Assembly (NCBI GenBank): GCA_002479765.1
Contig: DLOZ01000032.1
Coordinates: forward strand, 68,129-132,128
Source: Sphingomonadales bacterium UBA7471
GTDB taxonomy: Bacteria; Pseudomonadota; Alphaproteobacteria; Sphingomonadales; Sphingomonadaceae
Length of the DNA stretch: 64,000 bases
Direction of reading: 5' to 3'
Shown here: one piece after another, positions 16,771 through 25,023 of the stretch
Numbering within the stretch: the first letter of the stretch is position 1
Layout: each line of letters starts with the position of its first letter
Position numbers and translations under genes: made by a program
The notes under the pieces: model-generated
What the model was told of the DNA's origin: nothing
The model's input: only the letters and a program-made list of their open reading frames with translations
Database searches by the model: none

Positions 16771-17981
16771 TACCGGTCACACTCCCCAAACACGATGTCG
16801 AGCGCGCCCAAGATCGCGGTGGTGTCCGCAAGCATATGCCCCCGGCTCATGAAATCCATGGCCTGCAAATGCGAGAATGCCGTCGGGCGGATTTTGCAGC
16901 GATATGGCTTGTTGGTGCCGTCGGAGACCAAATAGACGCCGAACTCACCCTTGGGGCTCTCGGTCGCGACATAGACGCTGCCGGCAGGAACCTTAAAGCC
17001 TTCGGTGTAGAGTTTGAAGTGATGGATCAACGCTTCCATCGACTGCTTCATTTCCGCGCGCTTGGGCGGCGAAACCTTGCGGTCGTCGCTGCAGACTGGG
17101 CCTTCCGGCATTTGCTGGAGACATTGCTTCATAATGCGGACGGACTGACGCACTTCTTCAACGCGGACCATGAACCGGTCATAGCAATCGCCACGCGTGC
17201 CGACAGGAATGTCAAAATCCATTTTGGCATACACGTCATATGGCTGGCTCTTGCGGATATCCCATGGAATGCCCGCGCCACGGATCATTGGGCCCGAAAA
17301 GCCCCATTTAATCGCGTCTTCTTTGGAGACGATCGCGATATCCACGTTACGCTGTTTGAAAATACGGTTGTCGACAACCAATGACATCGCGTCTTCAAAC
17401 AGACGCGGCATACGGTCATCAAGCCATTCGGCGATATCGGTCAAAAGCTTTAACGGCACATCCTGATGCACACCACCGGGGCGGAACCACGCCGCATGCA
17501 TACGCGCGCCGCTCGCGCGTTCATAAAACGCCATGCAGTCTTCACGGATTTCGTAGAGCCATAAAGGCGGCGTCATCGCGCCAACATCGATAATGTGGTG
17601 CGCGATGTTCAGCGTATGGTTTTTGATACGCGTCAATTCGGCAAACAATACGCGCAGATATTGCGCGCGGATGGGCACTTCGAGATCGAGCAGCTTTTCG
17701 ACCGCCAGAACATAGCTATGTTCCATCGCCATCGGCGACGCATAATCCAACCGATCAAAATAGGGCAAAGCCTGCAGATAGGTTTTATGCTCAATCAGCT
17801 TTTCCGTACCGCGGTGCAACAGGCCGATATGCGGGTCCAGACGCTCGACGATTTCACCATCGAGTTCCATGACCAGACGCAGAACGCCGTGCGCGGCAGG
17901 GTGCTGCGGACCAAAGTTGATCGTATAGTTTTGGATGACTTCATCGCCAGTTGTCGGGGCGAGATCTTGCTGCATGCTCAT
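16770..17981 (-). CDS. nuoD: NADH-quinone oxidoreductase subunit D (49 kDa)
   Basis: 403 residues. Conserved segments include NFGPQHPAAHGVLRLVMELD, which lines the quinone channel with its essential His, then GLLHRGTEKLIE, and the C-terminal signature LGALDIVFGECDR. It is homologous to the large subunit of NiFe hydrogenase but lacks the metal-binding cysteines, as in all complex I. It overlaps the nuoC stop by 4 nt and its own stop is fused to the start of the 59-codon ORF. Confidence 0.97.
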   Translation of the reverse strand: MSMQQDLAPTTGDEVIQNYTINFGPQHPAAHGVLRLVMELDGEIVERLDPHIGLLHRGTEKLIEHKTYLQALPYFDRLDYASPMAMEHSYVLAVEKLLDLEVPIRAQYLRVLFAELTRIKNHTLNIAHHIIDVGAMTPPLWLYEIREDCMAFYERASGARMHAAWFRPGGVHQDVPLKLLTDIAEWLDDRMPRLFEDAMSLVVDNRIFKQRNVDIAIVSKEDAIKWGFSGPMIRGAGIPWDIRKSQPYDVYAKMDFDIPVGTRGDCYDRFMVRVEEVRQSVRIMKQCLQQMPEGPVCSDDRKVSPPKRAEMKQSMEALIHHFKLYTEGFKVPAGSVYVATESPKGEFGVYLVSDGTNKPYRCKIRPTAFSHLQAMDFMSRGHMLADTTAILGALDIVFGECDR

Positions 17982-18685
17982 GCTTTGTCTCCCGTCGCCT
18001 TTGGCTTGCGCGCTGTCCGCTTAACCGCTTCCATGTTCGCACTTTTGTCTGCGCCCGCTGGTGCGGCTGGGGCTTCGCCGGTTTTTTCGTCACCGGGCAG
18101 AACATAATCTGCGCCTTCCCATGGGGATAGGAAGTCGAAGTTACGGAAATCTTGCGCCAGTTGGACCGGCTCATATTTCACGCGCTTTTCTTCTTCGGAA
18201 TAACGCAGCTCAACATAGCCCGACAGCGGGAAATCCTTACGCTGCGGATGCCCGGAAAAACCATAATCGGTCAAAATGCGGCGCAGATCAGAATTGCCCG
18301 AAAACAGCACGCCGTACATGTCGAACACTTCGCGCTCCAACCACCCGGCAACAGGCCAAATGCCAGTAACGGAAGGCACGGGATGATCTTCATTGGTGGC
18401 CAAATGCACGCGAATACGGTGGTTCTTGGTCAGGCTGAGCAAGCAATAGACAACTTCAAAGCGTGGATCACGATCAGGCCAGTCAACGCCGGCCATCTCC
18501 ATCAGCTGCTGATACGCGCATTCGTCGCGCAGCTTAATCATGCATTCAACGAGCGAATCCCGGTGGATATGCACGGCGACTTCGCCATTGGCTTCCTCAA
18601 TGGATACCAAATTGGCACCAAGCGCTTTGGTGATGGCTGCAATCGTGCCATCGGGCGTGTGAATAAGGGGCGCGGAATGGCTCAC
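17978..18685 (-). CDS. nuoC: NADH-quinone oxidoreductase subunit C (30 kDa)
   Basis: 235 residues from the GTG at 18685, which overlaps the nuoB stop as GTGA; the 40 upstream codons in frame lie within nuoB and are not homologous. The family signature EREVFDMYGVLFSGNSDLRRILTDYGFSGHPQRKDFP is intact across residues ~105-145. A 30-residue Ala/Pro/Lys-rich tail (EAPAAPAGADKSANMEAVKR) follows the conserved domain and looks disordered. NuoC and NuoD are separate here, unlike the fused E. coli NuoCD. Confidence 0.96.
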   Translation of the reverse strand: MSHSAPLIHTPDGTIAAITKALGANLVSIEEANGEVAVHIHRDSLVECMIKLRDECAYQQLMEMAGVDWPDRDPRFEVVYCLLSLTKNHRIRVHLATNEDHPVPSVTGIWPVAGWLEREVFDMYGVLFSGNSDLRRILTDYGFSGHPQRKDFPLSGYVELRYSEEEKRVKYEPVQLAQDFRNFDFLSPWEGADYVLPGDEKTGEAPAAPAGADKSANMEAVKRTARKPKATGDKA

Positions 18686-19218
18686 CGTTCGATTGTCCCT
18701 ACCCGTCTGATTTTGCGTTGAAGCTGCATAATGCCGTACAACAATGCCTCGGCTGTTGGCGGGCATCCTGGTACATAAATGTCCACAGGAACAACACGGT
18801 CGCACCCACGCACAACGCTATAGCTATAATGATAATAGCCACCACCATTGGCGCAGCTGCCCATGGAAATGACATATTTCGGTTCCGACATCTGGTCGTA
18901 AACCTTGCGCAAGGCCGGGGCCATTTTGTTGCACAAGGTACCGGCCACAATCATAACGTCCGATTGCCGCGGTGACGCGCGCGGCGCGATACCGAACCGT
19001 TCAAAGTCATAACGGGGCATATAGCCGTGGATCATCTCAACCGCACAGCAGGCCAGACCAAAAGTCATCGGCCACAAAGAACCGGTGCGCGCCCAATTGA
19101 ACAGGTCTTCCGTCGACGAAACGACAAAGCCCTTGTCGTTCACTTCGCTTTCAATATCTTTGAAGAAGGCTGCGTCGGGCGCCTGCGCTTCCGTCAGTGC
19201 GGGGGTGATTACTCCCAT
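18682..19218 (-). CDS. nuoB: NADH-quinone oxidoreductase subunit B (cluster N2)
   Basis: 178 residues from the ATG at 19218, preferred because a GGGAG Shine-Dalgarno lies 7-8 nt upstream; an earlier ATG at 19239 would extend the overlap with nuoA. N2 ligands are in FGLACCAVEM (tandem cysteines), MGSCANGGGYYHYSYSVV and YVPGCPPTAEALLYG. N2 is the terminal [4Fe-4S] cluster that reduces quinone. The gene overlaps nuoA by 10 nt. Confidence 0.97.
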   Translation of the reverse strand: MGVITPALTEAQAPDAAFFKDIESEVNDKGFVVSSTEDLFNWARTGSLWPMTFGLACCAVEMIHGYMPRYDFERFGIAPRASPRQSDVMIVAGTLCNKMAPALRKVYDQMSEPKYVISMGSCANGGGYYHYSYSVVRGCDRVVPVDIYVPGCPPTAEALLYGIMQLQRKIRRVGTIER

Positions 19219-19583
19219 TCGAGTGCTCCCACTTTCCATGCGTAAATGAAGCCGATGACCAGTTCGAACAGGAACAGCATCATGGTGCCCCAACCAATCC
19301 AGCCTGTTTCGCCCAAGCTAACAGCCCAAGGAAACAAAAATGCGGCTTCAAGGTCGAAGATAATGAACAAGATCGCGACGAGGTAGAAACGGACATCAAA
19401 CTGGCTGCGCGAATCTTCAAATGCGGGAAAGCCACATTCATATTCGGCGAGCTTTGCCTCGGTCGGCTTATATGTGCCCGTCAGGCGCGATACGCCCATC
19501 GGCAAAAACACAAACGCTGATGACAGCGCGAGCGCGACCACCAGAAAAAGCAGAATGGGCAAATATTGCGACAAATCAGTCAT
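19209..19583 (-). CDS. nuoA: NADH-quinone oxidoreductase subunit A
   Basis: 124 residues and three transmembrane helices. The conserved loop KLAEYECGFPAFEDSRSQFDVRFYLVAILFIIFDLEAAF with its Cys and acidic residues is complete; in homologues this loop changes accessibility between active and deactive states. First gene of the complex I operon. The 101 bp in front separate it from suhB on the same strand and contain three GANTC sites. Confidence 0.97.
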   Translation of the reverse strand: MTDLSQYLPILLFLVVALALSSAFVFLPMGVSRLTGTYKPTEAKLAEYECGFPAFEDSRSQFDVRFYLVAILFIIFDLEAAFLFPWAVSLGETGWIGWGTMMLFLFELVIGFIYAWKVGALEWE

Positions 19584-19587
19584 ATCA

Positions 19588-19658
19588 GACTCGCTTCCGG
19601 ACCCCGTAAGTTGCGGCGCTTTTAGGCATAAGAATCTCGCCCCGCAAGGCCAAGACTC
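19588..19658. promoter_or_regulatory. nuoA upstream region with three GANTC sites
   Basis: GACTC at 19588-19592, GAATC at 19632-19636 and GACTC at 19654-19658 lie within 71 bp immediately upstream of nuoA. GANTC is the CcrM methylation site and is expected about once per 256 bp. No clear sigma-70 -35/-10 pair was found here, so the exact promoter is not called. Confidence 0.4.
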
Positions 19659-19684
19659 GGCATTTTTTCAGCCAATTTAGCGCT

Positions 19685-20503
19685 TTATTTTATCGCCCCA
19701 ACAAGCAGCTTGTGCAGCTTACTATGCAAGATGTCATTTGCCGCCAAAACCTGCGCGTCCGCGATATGCGGGCTACGTCCGCGATAATCGGTGACAAAGC
19801 CGCCCGCTTCACGCACCAGCAGGCATCCCGCAGCCGTGTCCCAAGGCGACAAACCGCTTTCCCAAAAGCCGTCATAGCGTCCTGCCGCAAGCCATGCGAG
19901 ATCGAGGCTGGCCGCACCAAAGCGGCGAATTCCGGCGACCGATGGACCAATGGCCGCAAAAATCTTGCCCCATTCGTCAAAGTCGCCATGCCCCTTATAC
20001 GGTGTGCCCGTGGCGATCAGCGCTTCGTTCAACTGGCGACGCGCCGATACCCGAAGACGACGGTTGCCGAGCCAGGCGCCCTTGCCGCGCTCTGCCCAAA
20101 AGCTTTCGTCGGTGATCGGATTATAGACCAAGCCAGCGAATATATCGCCCCAGCCCGAACCATCGGGCTTTGGATCCTGCACCGCGATCGAAATCGCAAA
20201 ATGCGGAACACCGTGCAGAAAGTTGCTGGTGCCATCAAGCGGGTCGACGATGAAGCGCGGTTTGCCCTCCGCCCCTGCGATTTCGCCGCCTTCTTCCATC
20301 AGGAAGCCCCAGTCGGGACGCGCAATTTCCAGTTCACGGAAGATCGTATCTTCTGCGCGCTCGTCCGCTTTCGAAACAAAGTCTGCCGGTCCCTTTTGCG
20401 AAACCTGCAGATGTTCGATTTCGCCAAAGTCCCGGCGCAATTTGCCACCCGCTTTACGGGCAGCTTTTTCCATGATGGTCAACAGACCGGTAAGCGCTGG
20501 CAT
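19685..20503 (-). CDS. suhB: Inositol monophosphatase family protein
   Basis: 272 residues of the Mg-dependent, Li-sensitive phosphatase superfamily. The metal site is assembled from EEGGE (residue ~70), DPLDGTSNFLHG (the IMPase family signature) and the C-terminal SPWDTAAGCLLVREAGG. Likely activity is hydrolysis of inositol phosphates or related sugar phosphates; bacterial SuhB also affects rRNA antitermination, but that cannot be judged here. Its ATG shares one base with the efp stop (TAATG), so the two are coupled. SuhB is a family-level symbol; a different substrate is possible. Confidence 0.88.
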   Translation of the reverse strand: MPALTGLLTIMEKAARKAGGKLRRDFGEIEHLQVSQKGPADFVSKADERAEDTIFRELEIARPDWGFLMEEGGEIAGAEGKPRFIVDPLDGTSNFLHGVPHFAISIAVQDPKPDGSGWGDIFAGLVYNPITDESFWAERGKGAWLGNRRLRVSARRQLNEALIATGTPYKGHGDFDEWGKIFAAIGPSVAGIRRFGAASLDLAWLAAGRYDGFWESGLSPWDTAAGCLLVREAGGFVTDYRGRSPHIADAQVLAANDILHSKLHKLLVGAIK

Positions 20504-21066
20504 TAGTCGGCCTTCCGGACATATTCCCGTTCGTAAACGTCGACGACAATGCGCGTGCCCGCACTGATAAATGGCGGCACCATAACGCGCACGCCGTTAT
20601 CCAAGATCGCTGGCTTGTAGCTTGACGACGCTGTCTGTCCTTTAACAACCGCGTCAGCCTCAACAATTGTCGCTTCAATCTGGTCTGGCAATGCAACCGA
20701 CAATGCTTCGTCGTCATACATTTCCATGACAACGTCCATGCCGTCCTGAAGGAATGCCGCAGCATCACCCAACAAATCCGTCGGAAGCGTTACCTGATCA
20801 TAGGTTTCCTTGTCCATGAACACCAGATTGTCGCCCTCGGCATACAAAAACTGGAAGTCTTTCTGGTCAAGACGGACCTTTTCGACGCTTTCGGCCGAAC
20901 GGAAACGGATATTGTTCTTACGACCATCGCGCAGGTTTTTAAGTTCAACCTGCATATAAGCGCCGCCCTTGCCCGGCTGGGTATGCGCGGTTTTCACCAC
21001 GCGCCATAGACCATTTTCATATTCCAGAATATTACCCGGCTTGATTTCAACCGCGTTGATTTTCAT
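20503..21066 (-). CDS. efp: Translation elongation factor P
   Basis: 187 residues with the three-domain KOW/OB/OB layout of EF-P. The loop tip residue in TAHTQPGKGGAYMQVE is Lys33, which indicates the lysine-type family; whether it is modified by EpmA/EpmB is not decidable here because those genes are not in the window. EF-P relieves ribosome stalling at polyproline. It is coupled to suhB downstream and separated by about 80 bp from thiE upstream, a gap that probably holds its promoter. Confidence 0.97.
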   Translation of the reverse strand: MKINAVEIKPGNILEYENGLWRVVKTAHTQPGKGGAYMQVELKNLRDGRKNNIRFRSAESVEKVRLDQKDFQFLYAEGDNLVFMDKETYDQVTLPTDLLGDAAAFLQDGMDVVMEMYDDEALSVALPDQIEATIVEADAVVKGQTASSSYKPAILDNGVRVMVPPFISAGTRIVVDVYEREYVRKAD

Positions 21067-21147
21067 GAGAGCACTCGCTTAACAGATGGAAAGAGCAGAC
21101 ACGCACATACGTGCCGTTGGACGCGGCCTTTAACGACGACAGCGCAA

Positions 21148-21771
21148 TTAGGCAAGCAAAGCGTTAAATGCCTTTATCGCTTCAGCAGGGCCCTTTGGAT
21201 GGTTCCAAACACCGCCGCTAACGGCAAGGAAGTCCGCGCCAGCATCCACTAAAGGCTTTGCGTTTTCGGGGGTGATGCCACCGATCGCAACGCATGGCAC
21301 TTCCGTCACCAACGCCCATTTCTGAACCGTGTCCAGTTCGGCAACATGATCAACCTTTTTCGTGGTCGTCGGGAAAAATGCCCCAAAGGCAACATAATCC
21401 GCGCCAGCCTCTGCCGCTTCCATCGCAAGATGCCGGCTGTTGTGGCAGGTAACGCCAATCTGCGCGTCCGGGCCAAGCGTTTCGCGGGCTTCACGAACAT
21501 CGCCATCGCCCTGCCCCAGATGCACGCCATCGGCCTTCAGCCGTTTGGCGAGCGCGACGCTGTCATTCACGATGAACGCCACATCATGCGCGGCGCATAT
21601 GGCTTGCAATGGTTCGGCTAAGGCAGCCGCTTCATGCTGGTCCACATCCTTGACGCGAAACTGAAAAGCAGCAACCGGCCCCGCAGACAGCGCAGTTTCA
21701 AGGATTTGCGGGAAATCTCCGCCAACATCGGTGGGCGAGATCAGATATAACTGGCAGGGAAATTCTTTCAT
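21148..21771 (-). CDS. thiE: Thiamine-phosphate synthase
   Basis: 207-residue TIM-barrel protein. The substrate-binding motifs are QFRVKDVD, VNDSVALAKRLKADGVHLGQGD, FGAFFPTTTKK and CVAIGGITPENAKPLVDAGA. ThiE couples HMP pyrophosphate to thiazole phosphate to give thiamine phosphate. The kinase supplying HMP-PP, ThiD, lies about 30 kb away in this window as a VOC fusion. No THI-box riboswitch was recognised upstream. The neighbourhood (fba upstream, efp downstream) does not suggest a thiamine operon. Confidence 0.92.
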   Translation of the reverse strand: MKEFPCQLYLISPTDVGGDFPQILETALSAGPVAAFQFRVKDVDQHEAAALAEPLQAICAAHDVAFIVNDSVALAKRLKADGVHLGQGDGDVREARETLGPDAQIGVTCHNSRHLAMEAAEAGADYVAFGAFFPTTTKKVDHVAELDTVQKWALVTEVPCVAIGGITPENAKPLVDAGADFLAVSGGVWNHPKGPAEAIKAFNALLA

Positions 21772-21794
21772 GCCGCGCTCTTAGCGAGGCTTAA

Positions 21795-21831
21795 GGCCGG
21801 CGGCAAACATCTTGCGCATTTGCCGCCGGCC
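21795..21831 (-). terminator. Strong 13-bp hairpin between fba and thiE
   Basis: GGCCGGCGGCAAA (21795-21807) and TTTGCCGCCGGCC (21819-21831) form a perfect 13-bp stem with an 11-nt loop, placed 12 bp after the fba stop on the minus strand. It lacks a U-tract downstream, so it may be a weak terminator, an mRNA 3'-end stabiliser or a processing site. Confidence 0.5.
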
Positions 21832-21842
21832 CCTCTCCAAAC

Positions 21843-22730
21843 TTATGTCGCCGACGCGGCGTGAATTTCGTCAATTGCATCACCGAGCGCGGCATCAAAT
21901 TCTGCCGGTGTCATTTGGTGCCGCAAATCTTCCAACAATGCGCGGGAGAAGCTGGCGATTATGCCTTTGTTTTTGGCAAGCTCTGCGCACGCCTCAGGAC
22001 GCGCAAATCCGCCGGACAAGGCAACAACGCGCAGCACGCGCGGGTGGCTTACGAGCGCATCAAAAGTGCCCGCCTCAGCAGGGATCGACAGCTTCAACAT
22101 CACCTTGTTGTCGCCCGAAACGGTACCGAGCGCTTTCAGTATTTCGTCGCGCAGGATGACATCGCTTTGCGCACGGTCGGCGCTTTTGATGTTAATTTCA
22201 GGCTCAATGATCGGCATCAGGCCGTGGGCGAGGATTTGTTCCGCCACTTCAAATTGTTGCTGCACAATCGCCGCGATACCCGATGGCGACGCCTTGTTAA
22301 TGACCGAACGCTTTTTCGTTCCAAAAATGCCCTTTGCTTTGGCCCGCGTGAGCAGCGCATCCAAATCTGGCATTGGCTTCATCATCTGAACGCCGTCTGC
22401 TTCGTCCTCAAGGCCCTTGTCGACCTTCAAAAAGGGCACAACGCCGCGATCGCGCAGCGCGTCTGGCACTGGCTTGCCGTCTGCTTCACCGTCCATTGTG
22501 CGCTCAAACAAGATTGCGCCCAAGACCTTATCGCCGGAAAAGCTGGGCGATGTGATGATGCGCGAACGCATGTCGTGGATGAGGCCGAACATTTCATCTT
22601 CGGTCGAATATGCATCTTCTTCGATGCCATAGCCGCGAAGGGCCTTGGGCGTTGAACCGCCACTTTGGTCAAGCGCGGCAATAAAGCCCGTTGCCGTCGC
22701 TACTTTTTCGAACATCTGTTGGTCGTTCAT
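21843..22730 (-). CDS. fba: Class I fructose-bisphosphate aldolase
   Basis: 295 residues, matching the compact bacterial class I (Schiff-base) aldolases rather than the metal-dependent class II. The start region GFIAALDQSGGSTPKAL binds phosphate, EPEINIKSADR is the catalytic acidic segment and NKVMLKLSIPAE carries the Schiff-base lysine. It cleaves fructose-1,6-bisphosphate to GAP and DHAP, or runs the reverse in gluconeogenesis. It follows tkt-gap-pgk but is separated from pgk by a strong terminator and an apparent operator, so it probably has its own promoter. Confidence 0.95.
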   Translation of the reverse strand: MNDQQMFEKVATATGFIAALDQSGGSTPKALRGYGIEEDAYSTEDEMFGLIHDMRSRIITSPSFSGDKVLGAILFERTMDGEADGKPVPDALRDRGVVPFLKVDKGLEDEADGVQMMKPMPDLDALLTRAKAKGIFGTKKRSVINKASPSGIAAIVQQQFEVAEQILAHGLMPIIEPEINIKSADRAQSDVILRDEILKALGTVSGDNKVMLKLSIPAEAGTFDALVSHPRVLRVVALSGGFARPEACAELAKNKGIIASFSRALLEDLRHQMTPAEFDAALGDAIDEIHAASAT

Positions 22731-22754
22731 CCGCTCTTCCCTGTAACTTCACGT

Positions 22755-22768
22755 TGCATACGTATGCA
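22755..22768. promoter_or_regulatory. 14-bp palindrome upstream of fba
   Basis: TGCATACGTATGCA is a perfect palindrome with a central CG, ending 25 bp upstream of the fba ATG and downstream of the pgk terminator. The shape (TGC...GCA around CpG) resembles LacI-family operators. The regulator is not identified. Confidence 0.5.
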
Positions 22769-22778
22769 TTAGCATCCG

Positions 22779-22800
22779 AAAAAAACGGGGCAAGGCCCCG
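22779..22800 (-). terminator. Rho-independent terminator of tkt-gap-pgk
   Basis: On the minus strand CGGGGC, loop CTT, GCCCCG, then seven T residues. It begins 6 bp after the pgk stop codon. This is a canonical intrinsic terminator. Confidence 0.9.
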
Positions 22801-22805
22801 CATGT

Positions 22806-24002
22806 TTAAATTATGTTCAAAGCATCAACGCCCGGAAGCGGTTTGCCTTCCATCCATTCCAAAAACGCGCCGCCAGCGGTCGAGACAAAGGTGAAATCCC
22901 CCGTCACACCTGCATGGGCGAGCGCCGCCACCGTATCGCCACCACCCGCAACCGAGACAAGCGAACCTTCCCGCGTCAGCGCAGCCGCCGTGCGGGCCAA
23001 TGAGACCGTCGCCGCGTCAAATGGCTCCATCTCAAATGCGCCGAGCGGTCCGTTCCAGACCAAGGTCCGGCACGTTTTCAGGACATCAGCCAGCGCCTCA
23101 ACCGCCGCAGGGCCGACATCAAGAATCATTTCATCCGCCGCCACTTCATGGACATTCACCGTGCGTACGGACGGATTTGCGCGGAATTCGACTGACGTCA
23201 CAACGTCATAGGGCAGATGCACCGTGCAGCCTGCGACGTCCGCCGCATCCAATATGGCATTCGCGGTGTCGGCAAGATCATGTTCGCACAGCGACTTGCC
23301 AACGTTGATGCCACGGGCAGCGAGAAAGGTGTTCGCCATGCCGCCGCCAATGATCAAATGATCGACCTGCTTCACCAAATTGTTCAGTACATCGAGCTTG
23401 CTCGAGACCTTTGCGCCACCAACAACAGCAGCGACGGGGTGCTCCGGTGAACCCAGCGCTGCTTCCAACGCCTTCAGTTCCGCTTCCATCGAACGACCGG
23501 CATAGGCGGGCAAAATATGTGCGAGACCTTCGGTCGACATATGCGCGCGATGTGCCGCCGAAAACGCGTCATTTACGTAATAGTCGCCATTGGCAGCCAC
23601 AGCGCGTGCAAGTTCGGGGTCGTTTTGCTCCTCACCCGGCCAGAACCGGGTATTTTCAAGCAAGGCAATGTCGCCATCCGCCAATATGCCAATGGATTGC
23701 GCGACGATGTCACCCGCAATCTCTGGCACGAACATGACTTCGCGGCCAAGCACCTCTTGCAGCGCATCCAAAACCATGGAAACCGACATTTCGCTATGCT
23801 TTGCACCCTTCGGACGACCGAAATGGGCAAGCAATAGAACCTTGGCGCCCTTATCAGCAAGCTCGCTAACGGTGGGTAACGATGCCCGCAAACGCGTTTC
23901 ATCTGTCACACGCCCGTCGGCCATCGGCACGTTCAAGTCCACGCGCACAAATACGCGCTTTCCTTTTATGTCGCCAAGATCGTCGAGCGTGCGAAAGGCC
24001 AT
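22806..24002 (-). CDS. pgk: Phosphoglycerate kinase
   Basis: 398 residues from the ATG at 24002; the 20-codon extension upstream lies in gap and is not homologous. N-terminal motif KRVFVRVDLNVPMADGRVTD, substrate arginines in LLLAHFGRPKG, hinge HPVAAVVGGAKVSSKLDVLNNL, and nucleotide loop VSVAGGGDTVAAL. It interconverts 1,3-bisphosphoglycerate and 3-phosphoglycerate with ATP synthesis. It follows gap by 2 bp and ends at a clear intrinsic terminator. Confidence 0.98.
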   Translation of the reverse strand: MAFRTLDDLGDIKGKRVFVRVDLNVPMADGRVTDETRLRASLPTVSELADKGAKVLLLAHFGRPKGAKHSEMSVSMVLDALQEVLGREVMFVPEIAGDIVAQSIGILADGDIALLENTRFWPGEEQNDPELARAVAANGDYYVNDAFSAAHRAHMSTEGLAHILPAYAGRSMEAELKALEAALGSPEHPVAAVVGGAKVSSKLDVLNNLVKQVDHLIIGGGMANTFLAARGINVGKSLCEHDLADTANAILDAADVAGCTVHLPYDVVTSVEFRANPSVRTVNVHEVAADEMILDVGPAAVEALADVLKTCRTLVWNGPLGAFEMEPFDAATVSLARTAAALTREGSLVSVAGGGDTVAALAHAGVTGDFTFVSTAGGAFLEWMEGKPLPGVDALNII

Positions 24003-24004
24003 GA

Positions 24005-25012
24005 TTAAAGCAACTTTCCAATGACGCCGGCGGTATCCACCATCCGGTTGGAGAAACCCCATTCATTGTCATACCAGCTAAGGACACGGACAAGCTTGCC
24101 GTCGATGACCGCTGTTTCAAGGCTGTCGATGGTCGAGCTGGCTGGGCAATGATTATAATCGATCGATACCAACGGTTCGTCGGAATAGGCCAAAACGCCC
24201 TTCAAAGCGCCTTCAGATGCGGCCTTCAACAGCGCATTGACCTCTTCCTTCGTGGTATCGCGCGCAGGCGTGAAGGTCAGATCGACGATGCTGACATTGG
24301 GTGTCGGTACGCGAATGGCCGATCCGTCGAGCTTGCCCTTCAATTCAGGCATCACTTCGCCAACTGCGCGCGCCGCGCCCGTCGTTGTCGGAATCATCGA
24401 CATCGCGGCAGCACGTGCGCGGCGCATGTCATCATGGATTTGGTCCAGAATTTTCTGGTCGTTGGTATAGCTGTGGATCGTGGTCATCAAACCGCGTTCA
24501 ATACCAATCGCGTCGTTCAGCACTTTCGCAAGTGGTGCCAGGCAGTTGGTGGTGCAGCTCGCGTTCGAAACGATGACATCCGCTGAGGTCAAAACGTCGT
24601 GATTGACGCCGAACACGACGGTTTTGTCGACATTTTTACCAGGTGCCGAAATCAAAACGCGCTTTGCGCCCGCAGCGAGATGCTTTTCTGCACTTGCGCG
24701 GTCGGTGAAGAAGCCGGTGCACTCCAAAGCGATATCGACGCCATTTGCGGCGTGCGGCAAATTGGCGGGATCGCGTTCGGCGGTGACGTGAATGCGCTTG
24801 CCATTGACGATGATGTCATTGCCATCGGCTTCGACTGTTCCGGGGAACGGGCCATGGACGCTATCACGCTTGAACAATAATGCGTTTGCCTTGGCTGGCG
24901 CGAGATCATTAATCGCCACCAATTCCAGATCATGGTCATCACGCTCCAGAATCGCGCGCGCCACCAAACGACCGATGCGGCCAAATCCGTTAATAGCTAC
25001 TTTAATAGTCAT
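24005..25012 (-). CDS. gap: Glyceraldehyde-3-phosphate dehydrogenase
   Basis: 335 residues, type I phosphorylating GAPDH. N-terminal Rossmann motif NGFGRIGRLVARA and the active-site signature ASCTTNCLAP (catalytic Cys, followed by the conserved His in TTIHSYTNDQ). The adenine-binding Asp in VAINDLAP favours NAD+ over NADP+. It oxidises glyceraldehyde-3-phosphate to 1,3-bisphosphoglycerate. It sits 11 bp downstream of tkt in the tkt-gap-pgk operon. Confidence 0.98.
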   Translation of the reverse strand: MTIKVAINGFGRIGRLVARAILERDDHDLELVAINDLAPAKANALLFKRDSVHGPFPGTVEADGNDIIVNGKRIHVTAERDPANLPHAANGVDIALECTGFFTDRASAEKHLAAGAKRVLISAPGKNVDKTVVFGVNHDVLTSADVIVSNASCTTNCLAPLAKVLNDAIGIERGLMTTIHSYTNDQKILDQIHDDMRRARAAAMSMIPTTTGAARAVGEVMPELKGKLDGSAIRVPTPNVSIVDLTFTPARDTTKEEVNALLKAASEGALKGVLAYSDEPLVSIDYNHCPASSTIDSLETAVIDGKLVRVLSWYDNEWGFSNRMVDTAGVIGKLL

Positions 25013-25023
25013 GCGTGCTCCAA

